A stretch of DNA of 64,000 nucleotides, from contig CM071589.1 of the NCBI GenBank assembly GCA_036429605.1, positions 6,200,001-6,264,000 of the forward strand. The letters run 5' to 3'. The stretch is from Cladobotryum mycophilum (Eukaryota; Ascomycota; Sordariomycetes; Hypocreales; Hypocreaceae). Position 1 is the stretch's first letter. Each line of letters starts with the position of its first letter. This document shows, piece by piece, positions 33,537 through 52,500 of this stretch. Made by a program: the position numbers and the translations under genes. The notes beneath the pieces were generated by a model, which saw only the letters and a list, made by a program, of their open reading frames with translations, was not told where the DNA came from and searched no databases.

Positions 33537-36327
33537 TTACGAGAATGGCAAATAGGCAGCAATAAGACCACCCCAACCGCCCTTATTATCGGCACTGATA
33601 GCGGCAGTCTTGCCATCTACCGTCACCATATTCTTCACCAGATGAACACCAAGGTTGTAAATCTTCAAGCCAATGGGCTTCTTCTCAATGGACACGATGT
33701 TGTCTTGAGCGTATGGGCCAGGTACACCAGCCAGGCCGTTGAAGAACTGTGAAAATATGTTAGTAAACATTGCTTAACATTCATCCGAGAAATAGTACTT
33801 GCCTGCCAGAAACCAAGGCCATAGTATGTTTGATCGCGGCCACCGACGACACGCAAGGACCAGCCCATGTAGCACTGCAGCGAGGTTCCATCGCAGTTGG
33901 AGAAGTCGGGATCGTAATACTTGGGATTAGGCCTGAATTTATGTTAGCAATATGCGGGTTACGGGGCTGCTCAGTTGCAACTTACTTCCACGGCGATGGA
34001 GCCTGGGGAGCAGGCTGCCAATACACTGTCTCCGTCTGAGCCATGAGAGACATTACGTTCTCAGCGCCAACCACCTGATACTGATAGAAAACGAAATGCT
34101 CGAAAGCAGTACCGACAAGCCATGTTCCACGTTTCGCCTCAACAAGCAAGCCTCTACCAACGGCAATAGACTGGCTCGTTCCGTTGACAGCACCCGACAG
34201 GCCATCCAAGTCACGGTTGACGGACCATCCCCAGACGCTCTCCATGTAGGTAGAGCTGTCTGACTTGAGATGCATGAAAAGGAAAGCGGCCTTGCACTGA
34301 TCAATGTGCGACTGGGGGTAAGAGGCACATTTTGTCTCAACGGCAGAGCCAATGGTACCTCCGGCACGGAAGTGAGTGTCCCACAGGCCAACATCGCCGT
34401 GCTGGCGACCGGCGATGTTGTTCTCAACGAGAATGGCGCCAGGGAGGACGTCAGCCACGTCAAATGCAATGTCAGTGAGCTCAATCACACCGGTGGTGCC
34501 AGGCTCGCCCATCTTAAACATGACCTGAGGGTTGCTTTCATCCTCAAAGAACTCGCCAATAGCTAAAAACAATCAGTTTAAAACCTTCATACCAATGAAG
34601 AACGCGATAAACTTACCGCTAATTGTCGACCATGCTTCACCGACAATGCGAGATCCAGCAGGAACGTGGACAGTTCCGCTAACGTGATAGTTTCCAGCAG
34701 GCAAATAAGTGATTCTCTTGTTTGCGTTGGCCTTGAGGGCAGCATTGAGGGCCTTGGTCGCATCAGTCTTTCCATCACCAATGGCTCCGAAATCCTTGAC
34801 GCTGGAGAAACAACGAGCGCTGAAGCCCTCGTACTGAGGTCGGGACTTGGTGAAGTAGGCTCCGCTGTGATCGACCAAAGCCTGCGCTCTGGAGAACTTG
34901 CCGCTCTCTTCAACATATTTGCCAGATGATTGGTCCTTGTAAACAGTACCCTGGATAAAGGACTCAATCTTCCCAGTATGGGTCGCTCCGGCGAGGATAG
35001 TTGCGCCACTGCGATCAGCAACCGTCTTTCCAACCTCGTTCAACTTGAGGTTCTCGATGATGATGGAACCGTCTGCGTTCTTTGTGTGCTGCGAAAGAAT
35101 GACGGTCTTGGTCGACTTGGCCTCGGAATCGATGAGAATGAGGGAGCCGACTGAGGCACCTGGTGCTGCCGTATAGTTGATGCCGAGCTCAACGTTGTCA
35201 AAAACGAGGCCTTGAAGAGCGAATGTGAAGATGTGGTTGATCTGGATACCAGTCTTGATATTCTTGAAGGTAGCGCCACGAATAGCGTATTGTTGATTGT
35301 CCATGCGAATCTTCACAGCATTAGTTTATGAGTTACGGTTAGTATTCGAGTTAAACTTACACCAATAGCACCCCCTGTGAAGGTCTGCAACTAGTCAGCC
35401 AGATTCATTACAACGCATTTCAGCAAGCTACTTACCAGATCGCCCATGAATGTAGCAGAACCACCGCCTCCGCCCGTGGAACCATTGAAGACAACACCCT
35501 GGTGCAAGCTGTCACGAGCCATGACAATGTCTGTGAAGCTGAGAGTCACCGCCTGCGCCGAAGGCCAATTAAGACAAGCCACCTTGGAATTAACATTGAC
35601 GGCAGTGGTATCAAACACAAAGTTTCGGATCTGCAGGTAAAGGTTGATTGTCGACGGGAATGGCGAGACGGGTGGCGAGGGGAACCCGTCAATAAGGTAG
35701 AGACCCTGGAAGCCAGCGTCGGCCTTGAGAACCGGTCGTTTAAGCGGATTGCCGACAAGCTGCGTGTAAATATAGATGTTGAGAGTGCGGGAGATCTTGT
35801 ATTCGCCAGAGGGGAAATAGATCAAGGCAGGCTTGAGAGTCTTTGCGGGTGGATCTCTGCTGTCACCACATCCTGTGAAACATCTACCGCCAGCTGTAGG
35901 GAGAATCACGGTTAGAAGACACCCATGAAACGCAGGCATTAATAACTAGGTTACTTGCCATCAATGGCTTTCTGGATAGCCTCTGTGTCGTCTGTGACGC
36001 CATCGCCCTTGGCGCCAAAGTCCTTCACATTGCGGAACACGGCGTAGGAAGAATCATTGAGAAAGGGAGAAATGCCAGTGTGCTTAATGGTCTCCATCCA
36101 GAAGGGTTCGCCCTTGGTGGCATGTTGGCACTCCGTCAGACTCGCACTGGCGGAAAGAGACGCGCTACTATCACGAGCACTCCTACGCAGTGAATCTCAC
36201 CTATTAGCATATATTCGGATAGAAAATCACCATCATTAAGTGTCAGTTGAACAATGGAGGTCTCTTACAAGTCCGGAGCAGCAGCAACGGCGGCCGCAGC
36301 CGTAACGAGCCACGAAAACCACTTCAT
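33537..36327 (-). CDS. GH55 exo-beta-1,3-glucanase, secreted
   Basis: Eight exons: 36327-36269, 36182-35959, 35893-35436, 35384-35361, 35310-34617, 34562-33986, 33932-33803 and 33746-33537. They total 791 residues with all phases consistent. Exon 1 is a signal peptide ([18 protein letters not shown]). The protein has the double right-handed beta-helix layout of glycoside hydrolase family 55: [20 protein letters not shown] opens the first repeat, and [20 protein letters not shown] opens the second. [13 protein letters not shown] and the [22 protein letters not shown] region belong to the C-terminal catalytic helix. The enzyme releases glucose from beta-1,3-glucan, important for mycoparasites and wall turnover. 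Two introns (35958-35894 and 33802-33747) use GC donors (GCAAGT), and exon 4 is only 24 nt. The next gene towards the right edge is the GH20 hexosaminidase. Confidence 0.92.
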
Positions 36328-38199
36328 AACAGGAACAGTTCCTAGAATTACACCTCAAAGAAAGAATGAGGTAATCAGCCCGGCTTGATGAACAAAAAAA
36401 CCGTCATCACAAGATAAGCCCTTTGGCGACGCGGTCAGATTATATACCTGTGCCCATACCATGTTGAATTACATGACGGCAGAGACATTCAATTCCAGCA
36501 GTTCTTAGACTGGGTGAGCAGCAGTAAGACAAGGCACCCGACTACCGTGACCGCTGTGGTTGGTGGAAGATCTGAGCAAGGTCAGCGTCCCTGGAAACCG
36601 GCCCGAATGACACGCCAGAAACCGCACCGTTTTGTGGGGAGCCGTGATCGGAAATCGCTTTTTCCAAGAGTCTAAATTACACAGCGATTCGATCATAGAA
36701 CGGGGGTGGGGATATTACATCAGATAAATAGAATCGACAGTTCAACCTTTGCCGAGTGTTACTCGAGATCCGGCCGGAGTAGAGGCGTAGTTGAAGAGTT
36801 CTGGAGTCCATTTGGTTTTCCCCTGAGCTGAGGTGAGCGACTCAAACGCTGCTTTTGGTGTAATTACTGTCTCAGATCTTAGTTCCCATCTATATCAGCA
36901 ACGTTATTAAGTTCATATGTAAGAGAGCAACTACTGAGCGTTGAAATCTGCATGCTCTTCTCAGTCTTCCGTTGAATCATACTTGCTCACATCTACAACA
37001 ACGGTTTCTCAAGGTTTTTCACTAGCCATACAATCAACCTTGGAAGCAAAACTCCAGTTATTGTAATTATAAGGCGCACGTTGATGGTAGCAATTGTTCT
37101 AGCCCCTGCATGGAATTCAGTTTCCCCGGTTCAAGGTTCAAGGTTCATGGATCTTCTGCCGTTACCCCAGGTCAACGAGTTTTGGCTTCGGCCTTGTGAA
37201 TTGACCCGACTGCTCGCTCGAGTGGAGATGTTGAGTAATAATAAACGATACCCAGAACGGCTGCGAGCAATAGCCTACTTGGGCTGGTCTTTGTAGTGAA
37301 TCTGCGGGTGCAATTTCTTCGGATCATATGCTACCCTACATCTCCGCAAGGTGCTTGTTTTTTACTTAACCGATTCTGGATATTTCCCTCATTTCCAAAA
37401 GAGCTTCCAAGAGAATAAAAATCTAGTTACGATCCTGTGTAATAAAAAACCGACTAGTGTCTGTTGTTAATCGTTGTGATACTTTACTAATTGTAATATG
37501 TTACTGTGGTTGAGTGTGATTTAGCATCCTCGTCCATCTTGCTCCAATAATTGGACCTAGTCTATATAGCTATAGGAGATACGGTATATTAATTGCACAG
37601 TGGAGAGAGATCTAATGCTACCTCATAAGGTAGCAGCGCATCGAGTATAGAGCGAGTTGCTTATAATGAGAGTTTAATCAAGGAAATGATTTCATGTTGT
37701 TTTGGATGCTTTCTTTCGCTGGCTTTCACGGCTAGAAGTAGGCTCACCTGCTTTAGGCTGACCAACGCCCGCGACCAAGGTATCTCGAGTCATGAGCAGA
37801 ATCTCTTTGTTATCCTGGTTGCTCAACTTTTTACTACGCACAGATGTATTCTATTCCATCAGTTTCATGAGCTCATCCATCTGGCACAGGTATACGAGAG
37901 TAGAGACAGCATCATCATCAAGCACGCAGTCTACACTAAAGCTATGGCGAAGCCTCTTTTTAGCAAAGTCCAAAATCACATGTGTACTCCGCAGTATTTG
38001 AACATGAAAGAAGTCTTATTGAAGAAAATAAATATGTACATTATGAATGAGGAAAGGCTACTAATGCATATGAATTGATCAGAACAGCCTGCGTATTGCA
38101 CAATAACGAACTGGGACAGATGGTTGGCCTTCTTGTGGCAACAACCGTCCCTGAGAAGTCACCAATCCAAACACCAACAAAAACGACAGTAACTGACAT
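36328..38199. other. Intergenic, partly AT-rich
   Basis: 1.9 kb without a supported gene. A small GGTTCAA direct repeat occurs near 37129. The stretch around 37380-37700 is AT-rich. Frames at 37686-38078 carry no domain signal. Confidence 0.4.
36440..36446 (-). promoter_or_regulatory. Candidate TATA box for the GH55 gene
   Basis: TATATAA on the minus strand, 113 nt before the ATG at 36327. Confidence 0.4.
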
Positions 38200-42325
<4,126 letters not shown>

Positions 42326-43540
42326 CTAGCAGAGCAGCGTGTAATCCTCCAATACATTTTGCAACTGGGAATGCAAGCTCTTAATCAACTCTCGCTCATA
42401 ATAAACTGGACTGGCGGTAATTATCAAGTCCAGCTTGTCCCCCGAGGCATCGCAAAGACGCCGACAGTGTCAGAGTTCAGATTGCGGTTCTCTCTCACAT
42501 GCGGTTTCAATTGTGTTGTTCCATCCAATTCGACCTTGGAATGCTCTTCGAGGTTTTGGTATTGCGTGATGAAAGGGAAGTGTGTTGGAACAAGATCTGT
42601 ACATAGACTGTCGTGTGATAGTGCATCAACGTATTGCTGATGTATTGAGCTGATGACCTCGTTGACTCCCCAGCCTGGCTGTAGCTGTGCTCTGACGGGA
42701 ACCATGCTGATGCAAGGTCCCACTACAGATTGAAGCTGCATAGGCAAGCTGGCTCTGCCTGAAACCAGGCGTCCGAAAAGCAAGTCTGTGTCTCCAACCA
42801 GGCGATACAAGGCGACAGCAAAGGCTGCTGTAAAGATGGTCGCCGGTGTAATATTGCCTCGTCCCACAATGACGCGTGTTGAACCTTCTATCATAATGGG
42901 AAGGCTGCTCTCTAAACGGGGTGTTGGGGGCCCAGAAGGTCTGGGTATGCTCGTCATTGTCGCCCCTGGCATGACTGTTTGCCAATACGCATCGCTTTCT
43001 CGACTCCTCGCTTGCACTTGTTGCATATAGGCCGAGAAACCCGGATCGGCTGGCGGTGTTTGTCCATTGTACAAAGCACTGAATGCCTGTGACATGGTTC
43101 GCAAGCTGATGCCATCGTACAGGGCATGTGAAAGTCGGAAGACGACACGTGTTGAGCTATCGGCAGCACGCAAAATAATGAACCGGACAGTGGATTGCTC
43201 TAGCAACCATTCGGTTTCTGGTAGATCCCGGCTCAGAGCGGTTTCGAACATTGATTCCAAGCTGTCTCTCGATGATTCATACACATCCACAGTTGGGTCC
43301 ATGGCGCCGAGAATTACTTGCACAGGGCCTGTGGGAGATTGAGTGAAGATTGCGCGTAAAACCTCATAACGGGCCACCAGCTTGCAGCAGCAGTCTCGTA
43401 AGAGCTTAATGCTAGACGACGCTGACAGATCGAGATAAAAGTAGTTCCAGGAGCTGTAAGGATGGTGCAGGTCATCTTCAATAAACGATCGCTGTTGATT
43501 GGTAAGTGGTAAAACAGCTGATACATTGTTGACGAGAGAC
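42326..43540 (-). other. NRPS: terminal condensation-like domain
   Basis: PLTNQQRSFIEDDLHH opens the domain and RLSHALYDGISLRT is its active motif, matching the SHxxxDxxS of fungal terminal C domains that release product by ring closure. The C-terminal tail depends on how the G-run near 42448 is read. Confidence 0.75.
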
Positions 43541-46500
43541 GGTGGAAGATTGGGCAAAATATTACTCTCGCTGGATCGTCGTTTTGGAGAGTTAACTGAA
43601 GACGATAATGATGACTGTAATAAATCGGAGAGCGATGATGTTGGGGATGTGAGATCTGTTTCAAGTTCGGAATGGAGTGACCCAACAACCTGTGCCATGG
43701 CTTCAAGAATAGGGGACTCGAAAACTTGTCTCACGGTCAAATGTAGTTCCTTGATGGCAGCTAGAGCCACCAGACGCATTGCTCCAATGGAATCTCCACC
43801 AAGACGGAAAAAACTGTCATTGAGGCTGATGTCTTCTGGTTTGATGTTGAGGACCTCAGCCCAGACACTCTGAAGAAGGCGTTCCGTGTTTGACTGTGGC
43901 TCACGGTATCTGCCACCTGATCGGCCAAGAGCCGCATACTCGGTTGCTGTGAGAGAATTGCCTATTGCGCGGAGGCGGCGTCGATCAGTTTTGCCTGTGG
44001 TGGTCATTGGAACAGCCTTGATTGGGATACAGGCAGAGGGAACCATATAAGAGGGCAGAATTTCAGCCAAATCATGGGTTAATGTAGCTGTGAGGTCACG
44101 AGCGGCGGAATGATGCTCCTCTTCTGTCATGCTGTCTGCCCTATCCAGTGTCACAAAGACTACAAGGATATCGCCGGGAGCATCCTGTGGTCGTATGACT
44201 TCAGCAGTAACCAATGCGACTATTCCGTTTTGCTCTTCGGTAGCCATGATGAGCATTCGCTGTGCGTGATGCTCAATTTCGCTCAACTCCACACGTTGGC
44301 CTCGGATCTTGACCTGCGTGTCCTTCCGACCAATGAAAACAAGCGAACCATCTTCTGTATACCGGACCAAATCACCAGTCCTATATAGAGTTCCTCGTCG
44401 ACCTGTATGTCCCGTCGCACCACGAAGAAGCCACTTGGGATCTTTTATGAATGATGCCATTGTCTTGTCTGGATAATTCAGGTACCCATTCCCAACACGA
44501 GGTCCCTCTAGCCAAAGCTCACCTGTAGTACCAATTGGCACCAGTGACTCGCCAGTTTCACTATCAACAACCCACGTACAAAGACCATATCCTCCCCTAC
44601 CAATACCGCTGCCATGAGCGTCTAGGACTCCAAAGGTGCTTGTAGGCGTACACTCTGAAGGGCCATAAGTAACATAGACTTGTGTGTTGCCAGATGTCAA
44701 TAGTGCATCGTTCGGCGTAGTGGCCTCGCCTCCCATCAGTAATGTGGACAACTTGGAGAGCGTTTTAGATCCAACGACTCTTGCAACGGATGGCGTAAAG
44801 TAGGACATGGTGATGCCGTACCTCTCTATGCATGCCGATAGGTCGTTTTGGCGCTCGTCACCAGATGGAACGCAAAGGCAGCCACCAGCTGCGAGTGTGT
44901 ATAGAAGGCTGGACCAAGCCACATCAAATGCATATGATACAAAGTCAAAGACCCGTGACTGTTTTGTGAATCCAAAAGCGCCATTTTGATGTGACAAGGC
45001 GCTGCTGAGATTTAAATGCGTGATGAGGGCGCCTTTTGGGTTGCCAGTTGACCCGGACGTAAAATTAACGTAGAGCAGGGCAGAGGGATGAACCTTGGGG
45101 AGTTCTGTGGACGAAGCCATGTCAGCAAGCTGTTCCTGATCAACGGTCATGATCTTGTGGATGCCAAATCTTGCTGCCATGCTCTTGTTCGCTGCTGAGG
45201 TTAGTATTATTTCTGCGTTAACTTGGGCAATGACGCTCAGAATCCGATCCTCGGGCTGTGTCACGTCGACGAGAACTGAAGCAGCGCCGCATTTCATGAC
45301 ACCAAATACGGCAACCGATGTCCACACTGACTTCTCAAAGCACAGCGGTACTATAGAGCCTGGGCCGATACCCATAGTTGCGAGTTTGCAAGCTAATCTA
45401 CGCGACAGCTCATCCAGCTCCTGGTACGTTAGTTTGCCATCCCATGCATGAATGGCCACGGCGTGCGGATACTCCAGGGCATTTGAGAAGATTCTTTCGT
45501 GTACACATTCTTGAATTGGCTCAGCAACCTTTGAGTTCCAGGTCCATATATTTGCTAGATCTTGTCGGCTGATTCCAACTGTATCTTGGAGTATCATCTG
45601 TTCGTGCTCCGAGGTCGCAGATAATTGACGTAGAGCATGTTCAAAATAGCACATAAGCCGTTCCATCTGTGATTCATCAACAATGTTGGAGTCATAGCTG
45701 GAATGCAGAATCAGGCTCTGGGTGTCAACTTGGCACTTGATTTCGAGTGAGTGGGAGGGCTGGCAAGTGACGTCTGCCTGAGAGTCGATAGATGCAGGCT
45801 CAGATTCATTAGCTGAGTGGATGATTAAGAGCGTTTGGAAATCACAGGCTGTGGCTGCTTCTGCACCCATTTGCCTGATCTGCTGAATGCTAGTTCGTTT
45901 GAAGGCGTCCGTTGCCACAGATTGTTGATGCACTGCATGCAGCAGATCATTTGCGGTAGACTTCCAATCCAACAATACCCTCATGGGAGCTGTGCTCGTA
46001 GTTGAGTCTAATGACAAACCAAAAAGCGCCTCATTTGAGCAGGTATGTCTTGCCGAGATGACAGCCCACGCTGCCTTGATGATTGTTGAAGGTGTGAAGT
46101 TGCTTTCTGTCCAGCTTAGATCACTTACAACCCATTCCATTTGGCTCATGGCGCAAGGAGTGTAGGCTGGTGATTTTGAGAAAAGGAAGTGAGTTTCTTT
46201 GATGCCAACGAATTGTGACTTCCAGAACGCTGTCGCCACTGCTTCATCTATACCAACAACATGTTGAAAGATTGAGCTGTAGAGGGAGGATTCAATGGGA
46301 TCAGTGTGCGACGACAGTAGATAATGGATGACTTTGAGTAGAGCATCACAAACATCCTCAGCCAGCCTTTGGGTAACAAACAGCCGCCTGAAACGAAGAA
46401 CGATATCCATTTTATCACCCTCAATTCCTGCGTTAAGACTCAAGTCAAACTAAGATATGTTAGCATCTATAATAGCATGGTATCATGTTTTCTTACCTCA

Positions 46501-49500
46501 TTTGGAGCTTCGCCAGCACAGTAATCAAGAGAAATGCTCTTCTTCTCGTCATAATCGAACTTATCACCCTCACGAACCGACATGGAGGTGTTAAAGAGCT
46601 GCGGTCCTTTGTGCCCCAGCTCATGTTGAATCTCGGCAAGTGAGGTGTGTTGGAGAGAAAATAGTTTGACAGAATTCTCCGAGACTGTTTCCAGAACCTC
46701 CCTTGTCGATACACCAAGATTGATGCGACTAATGAGTACGTTGGCTAGTGGGCCAACCATGCGCTCAATTCCATTTATGGGTGCATCTCTACCGGATGCT
46801 AGATACCCAAAGCACACCTCCTGTTTTCCTGTGAAATGGCTGAGAATAGCAGCCCAAGCGACTTGAAGGAAGACTGATCTTGTAATTCCAATAGAGCGGC
46901 AGAAAGTAGCGATCTTGAACGAAAGATCCGTCGGCAGAAGAATCTGTCCGTGCGCATTTTCTTTACTGAGAATGGGAGATCGAGATACTGGAAACTGGCA
47001 TGGCTCTACACCATTGAGGAAGCTTGCCCAAGAACTTAACACATCAACCTTCGACGTGCTGTTTATGTATGAGATGGCCTCGCTAAATCCAGGAGCCGGG
47101 GGAAGACTGATTTCGTCGTAGGATGCCATGATTTCTTGGACTAGTGTAGATAATGAAGCAGCATCCATGAGTGTGTGGCTTACATCTAGTCTGCATGCGA
47201 TATCTCCGCTGGACGATTGACATATTGTGAAGCAGTTCATAGGCTCATTGGGGGCGAAATATGGCCTCTCCATAGATGACAAAACCGATGCGGCGCTTGA
47301 GGAGCCAGAATCTTGACGTACTATACGAGCTGTCCAGTCAGATAAGACCATCTGCATGAAGCCTCTTCCTTCGGGATGTAGAATGAATATTGTGGATAGC
47401 ATTGGATGTCTCCTGAATACTTTCCTCCAAGCCTCTTCTAGCCGAGTAGGTGACAGATTAACGGGTCTGTCTGCTAAGACGTTCCAGACAAAATAGTCAG
47501 AGTAGGAGGCTGAGCCTTTGCTCAAACTGATTAAGATACCCTCTTGAAGTGAAGAACAATCGTATGCATCCGAGATATTATCTGGTTTAATGCCTAAGCT
47601 CGGGAGTTGCTCCGTAAGTAATCTGTCTAATCCGCCGTACGACATTTGGAGGAGAGGAAAATCGCTGAGACTGAAGCTTGCTGGGGTATGCAGCAGATCG
47701 ACTGCTGTTGTTTGAAGTGACTGTGCAAAGTTGCTAAGCCATTGTTGCAGTCGATCTCCATGCTTCATCTCTTTGTGGGTGATGATTGAGAGCACAAGTT
47801 GCCCATTTTCCACCGCTGCACTAGCTTCGATCAGTGCAAGACGACGTGCTGATTCCGAAATCTCCTGAGGCTCGTGCCCGGCCTCAAAGATGTCAGCCTG
47901 TCGAAACAGGGAATCGCTGCCCTCTAATTGCTGATATTTGCCAAGGAAATTGAACACCAGCTCCATGGTATCGGGATGGTTGAATTCTTTTCTACCCTCT
48001 TCATTGTGATATCGGCATGCGAGGTAATGCTGGCCGTTTGCTGGCACTCTGCGCCTTGAATCCTTTGCTAATCTGATGATATCTACAGTGTTGCGATTTG
48101 CTGTAGCTGGAACACTAACTGGATACATCGCTGTAAACCAGCCAACTGTTTCCGATGCATCCGCAGCCAAATTATCCGAGCTTTCCCTTCCATGGCTTTC
48201 GAGGAAGACAGAGGGAGCGTCCCTTTCGGGAAAGGTATGCTTAAAAGACCGGATAAGGGACCCAATAAGTATGTCCTGTGGCTCAGTGCGGAGGCTCTTG
48301 TTACTGCTGCCTAGGATCAGGGTGCTTGTCTGTAGATCAAGTACTTCCTTGAAGATGTTGATTCTCCCGTAGGTATTATCAGCAGGCTTTAATCCCCAAA
48401 AGTCTACATCCGGTTCTGCTATTGAACAAGGAAGAGCTAATTCGGGGGATATTTGGCTACCAATCTCAGCTTGAAGCAAAGTCCACTGACGGAAAGACAT
48501 TCTGGGCTGTGGAGGAAGACTGCCAGTTTCGATGTAGGTTTTGAGATCACCCCAGATGACGCGCCATGAGACTAGATCGATTACCAAGTGATGGGCGGTT
48601 AATAACAGTATTTGCCTGTCATTGGGCAGGTTGAACAAATCGCACGTGAAGACCGGGCCGTCTTGGATATTGAGACTCTTTTGCCGGCGCTGAGAAATCT
48701 CACCAACTTCAGTCGCATTGGCTACTGGATGCTCAGTGAAATAGGCGATGATCTTGATATGGGCGAGCACATGTTGTTCCCAGCCCGCTGGAGTTCTACT
48801 GAATCTGGCTCGAAGCATGGCATGTCGGCTTACAACAGCTTGCAAAGCGTGCTGAAGAGTTTCTGTCGGAATTAATCTAGTCAACTCCAGCGCAAAGCAT
48901 TGGTTGAAATGATTAAGACCATCTGGTTGTGAATCGAAAAACATCTGCTGAATTGGCGAGAGGCCAAATGATGTTTCATCATCTTCAACGCTATGAGCGA
49001 GGAGATGATCATGATGTCGAATGGGCTGGCATATAGAGGCGAGACTACTGATGGATTTCGCTTGAAGGATGTCACCAACTTTTACAGTCATTCCTCGGGC
49101 CCGGCATTGGGCTACGACTTGCATGGCTGTGATTGAATCTCCACCTAAACGTATGAACGGTTTGTTGACGGGAACTTCGGAGGCTGAGAGATTGAGGACC
49201 GACATCCACACTTCCTGAAGTGTTTTCTCCATCTCACTGGAAACAGGGACATCGACATTTGACTCGGATGTATCGCAGGTTTGTTGCCATAGGCCCATGC
49301 CAAGTTTTCGGAGTTGTTGTCGATCTGTTTTACCTCCGGTGCTTGTAACGGGTATCTTCTGAACAGGGAAATATGCCATTGGTATCATGTAAACAGGCAG
49401 AAGTTGTTTGAGATGGTCTGTCAACTCCACTGTTGCCTCGTGAACTGCAAAACCGTGCTTTTCTTCTGCAATGTCATTGTCTCCTTGAAGGGAAATAAAT

Positions 49501-52500
49501 GCCACAAGAATTGGGCTACCAGTCGCTTGCGGATCGATAGTCTCAGCGACTACCTGTACATTCTCATACTGATTTCTCAGAGCTTGTCGGATATGCTGTT
49601 CAATCTCGCCCAATTCAACACGTTGGCCCCTGACTTTGACTTGGGTATCTTTACGGCCAGCAAAAACGAGTTTACCGTCTTCGCTGCAGCGAACCAAATC
49701 ACCTGTTCGATACAAGCGACCTTGGCGTCCCTTTGTCTTTGAGCTACCGTGTGAGAGCCAAGTGGGATCTTGTATGAAGGCAGCTGAAGTCCTCTCTGGA
49801 TTTTTGAGGTATCCCCTCCCCACAAGCGGACCCTCAATCCATAACTCTCCCACAGTCCCCACGGGAACAAGTCTCTCTGGGTTTTCAACGTCAACAACCC
49901 ACGTACACGCGCCCACTCCACGTCCAATTGATCCTGCCTCGTTGACGTTTGCAATAGTTTGGACTGGTGTGCACTCTGCAGGACCATAGGCAACTATACA
50001 TTCCGAATGCTGTTTGATCAGATTCACGTCATCTGAGCTTACTGTCTCCCCAGCTAGTACTACTGTAGTGAATTGATCAAGCGCTCGAGGCTCGAGATGA
50101 CGAGCCACAGATGGTGTGAGAAGAGCGTATGTAGCTTGATACTTGGCGATTGAGCCCGATAGATCATGGAGACGTTCATCTTCTGACGGTACACAAAGAC
50201 ACCCGCCAGACGTAAAGCTCAGCAGCAAATTAAACCAGGCGACGTCAAAGGCATATGAGGAGAAGTCAAAGATTCGCGACTTCTCGCCAATTCTGAAGGC
50301 TTCTAGCTGATGAAAGACGGCACTGCTGTAGTTTTGGTGCGACACCATAGCTCCTTTCGGAATACCTGTTGTTCCCGAGGTAAAGACCATGTAGAGCAGA
50401 TCAGTTGGGCTCACCACAGGCAGCTGACGGCCTGAGTAAGGCGCTGTAGAGTGAAATAAATCGCTTCCTACAGCCACCACCTTGCCAGGAGAAAGCTTTC
50501 GCGCAAGACTGCCCTGTGATGATGAGCAAAGGATGAGTCTTGACTTTATTTGTGCAATAATAGAACGGAGACGCTCTTCCGGCTGGGAAATATCGATCGC
50601 AGTGCAGGCGGCGCCGGTCTTCATGACTGCAAGTGCACTGACAGACATCCACATTGACTTTTCAAAGCAGAGCGGGACTATATCACCATATCTAACACCA
50701 AGATTGATCAGATAATACGCTAAATGGTTTGAAAGGTTTTCGAGCTCGGCATATGTCAAGTTGCCATCCCAAGCGCACACAGCGGGTGCATCTGGGTGCC
50801 GTTGGACATTTCTGGAGATCAATTCGTGAATAGTGGTATGGATAGCTTCTGGGACTCTCGCATTCCAAGTCCAAATATCGTCAATGTCCCTTTGACTTGG
50901 CCCTGCTATATCTTGAAGTCTTTGTGTGCCATGGCTGGGGTTATATAATTGCTGCAGGATGTGGTCGAATTGAAAAGCGATACGAGCGACTTGTGATTCT
51001 CCTAGAACTTTCGAGTCGAATTTCATATGTAGGTAGGTAGAGTCTGCTTTGACTTGGCACTCAATTACTAGGGCATATCCGTTTTGGAATCGTGACGGTT
51101 CTGATAAATCTTTTCTCGTTTCTGCCTGACCAGTAATATGATCACTGGATGTAGATATACCTGAACGAACGATGAACAGTGTTTGGAACTCGCATGCCGA
51201 GCGTGCATCTTCGCCCACACGACGTATTTGATGAAGTTCGGAATGGGCGAAAGGTTTGAGAGCTTCCTCGTTATCTCTTACTGAGCGAAGATAATCGGAG
51301 ACATGGCAATTCCAATCCAGTGTAATGCGGAATGGCAGAACCGGTGATAACTTGGATGTTTGCTCCCATTCATCCGATAAATGATGGTTCTCAATCACAG
51401 TACCAAACAAGGCTTCGCTGGAGCTGGTCTGTTGTGCAAGGACAATACAAAAACTGGCTTTGAGTAACGAGAAATATGTGGTACTATCATTGCGCCGCCG
51501 AAGTGCAGTGGTTGACATTGTGTACTTCGAGTCCGGTCGCGGCGTGTGGTTTACGACCTTGCTGCTGGGGAACTGTGTGCCTTCAAAGCCAGATAATTTG
51601 TCTTTCCAGAATCTCATCATGTCGCACTCGCTTACTCCATAAGAATACTTGAAGAATGTGTCATAAAGGCAGCTTTGCGTTGCTGAGAGTGCATTCGTGG
51701 AGCTGTTTGGCTGCTGGGGCGCCTGCTCTGTAGCTATGAAGTCAAGAGCTTTGATGAGACAATCGAATACGCTTTGAGCTAAATCTTGACCGATGTGCGA
51801 CTCCCTATAGGAGAGTGTCATCTCTGTATCATCTCCGTCAAGGACAGCATAAAGGGCCATGTGAAACTGAGGTTAGTTAGCCAAGTGAGCTGAACAAATC
51901 TATGCAAGTCACATCATACCTCGTGAGAGTTCATCTCATCATTATAGTTCTCAAATCTAACAATGCGACCTTCCTCGACATTGGGCTTCATAGCCTCAGT
52001 TAAGGAGACGACCGTGTTAAACAGGCGTCCAGATTTTCCCAGTTGATGCTGAACCTTCGCCAGCGAGAAGTGCTGGAAATCGAGTTGCCGGATAGAACCT
52101 TCTGCTACTGTTTTGAGAACTTCTTCAATATCTGGTCCAAGGTCTATTTGGCTAACAAGCATGTTGACCAATGGGCCAACCATTGACTCAATTCTATCTA
52201 CTGGTGTGTTCCTGCCAGAGGCTAGATAGCCAAATGACACATCACGTATGCCTGTGAACTGTGACAAAACAAGGGCCCATGCAGTCTGAATGAAGACAGA
52301 CCGTGTGATTCCCATGCATTTGCAAAAGCTTGCAATCTTAGCCAACGTATATGTTGGAAGCGGTATAAATCTCAACCTGTTGCTCGAAGAGGTCTCGGGT
52401 AGGCGCTCGGAAGAGGGAAGCAAACATGGTTGCACTTCTGCAAGATACTCTACCCAAAATGTGAGGGTTTGAGATTCCCGCTTCTTGATGTATTGGATAG

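Noticed and set aside
37686..38078. 130-codon frame downstream of the GH20 gene
   Set aside because: AT-rich, no domain signal, not supported by splice or start context.
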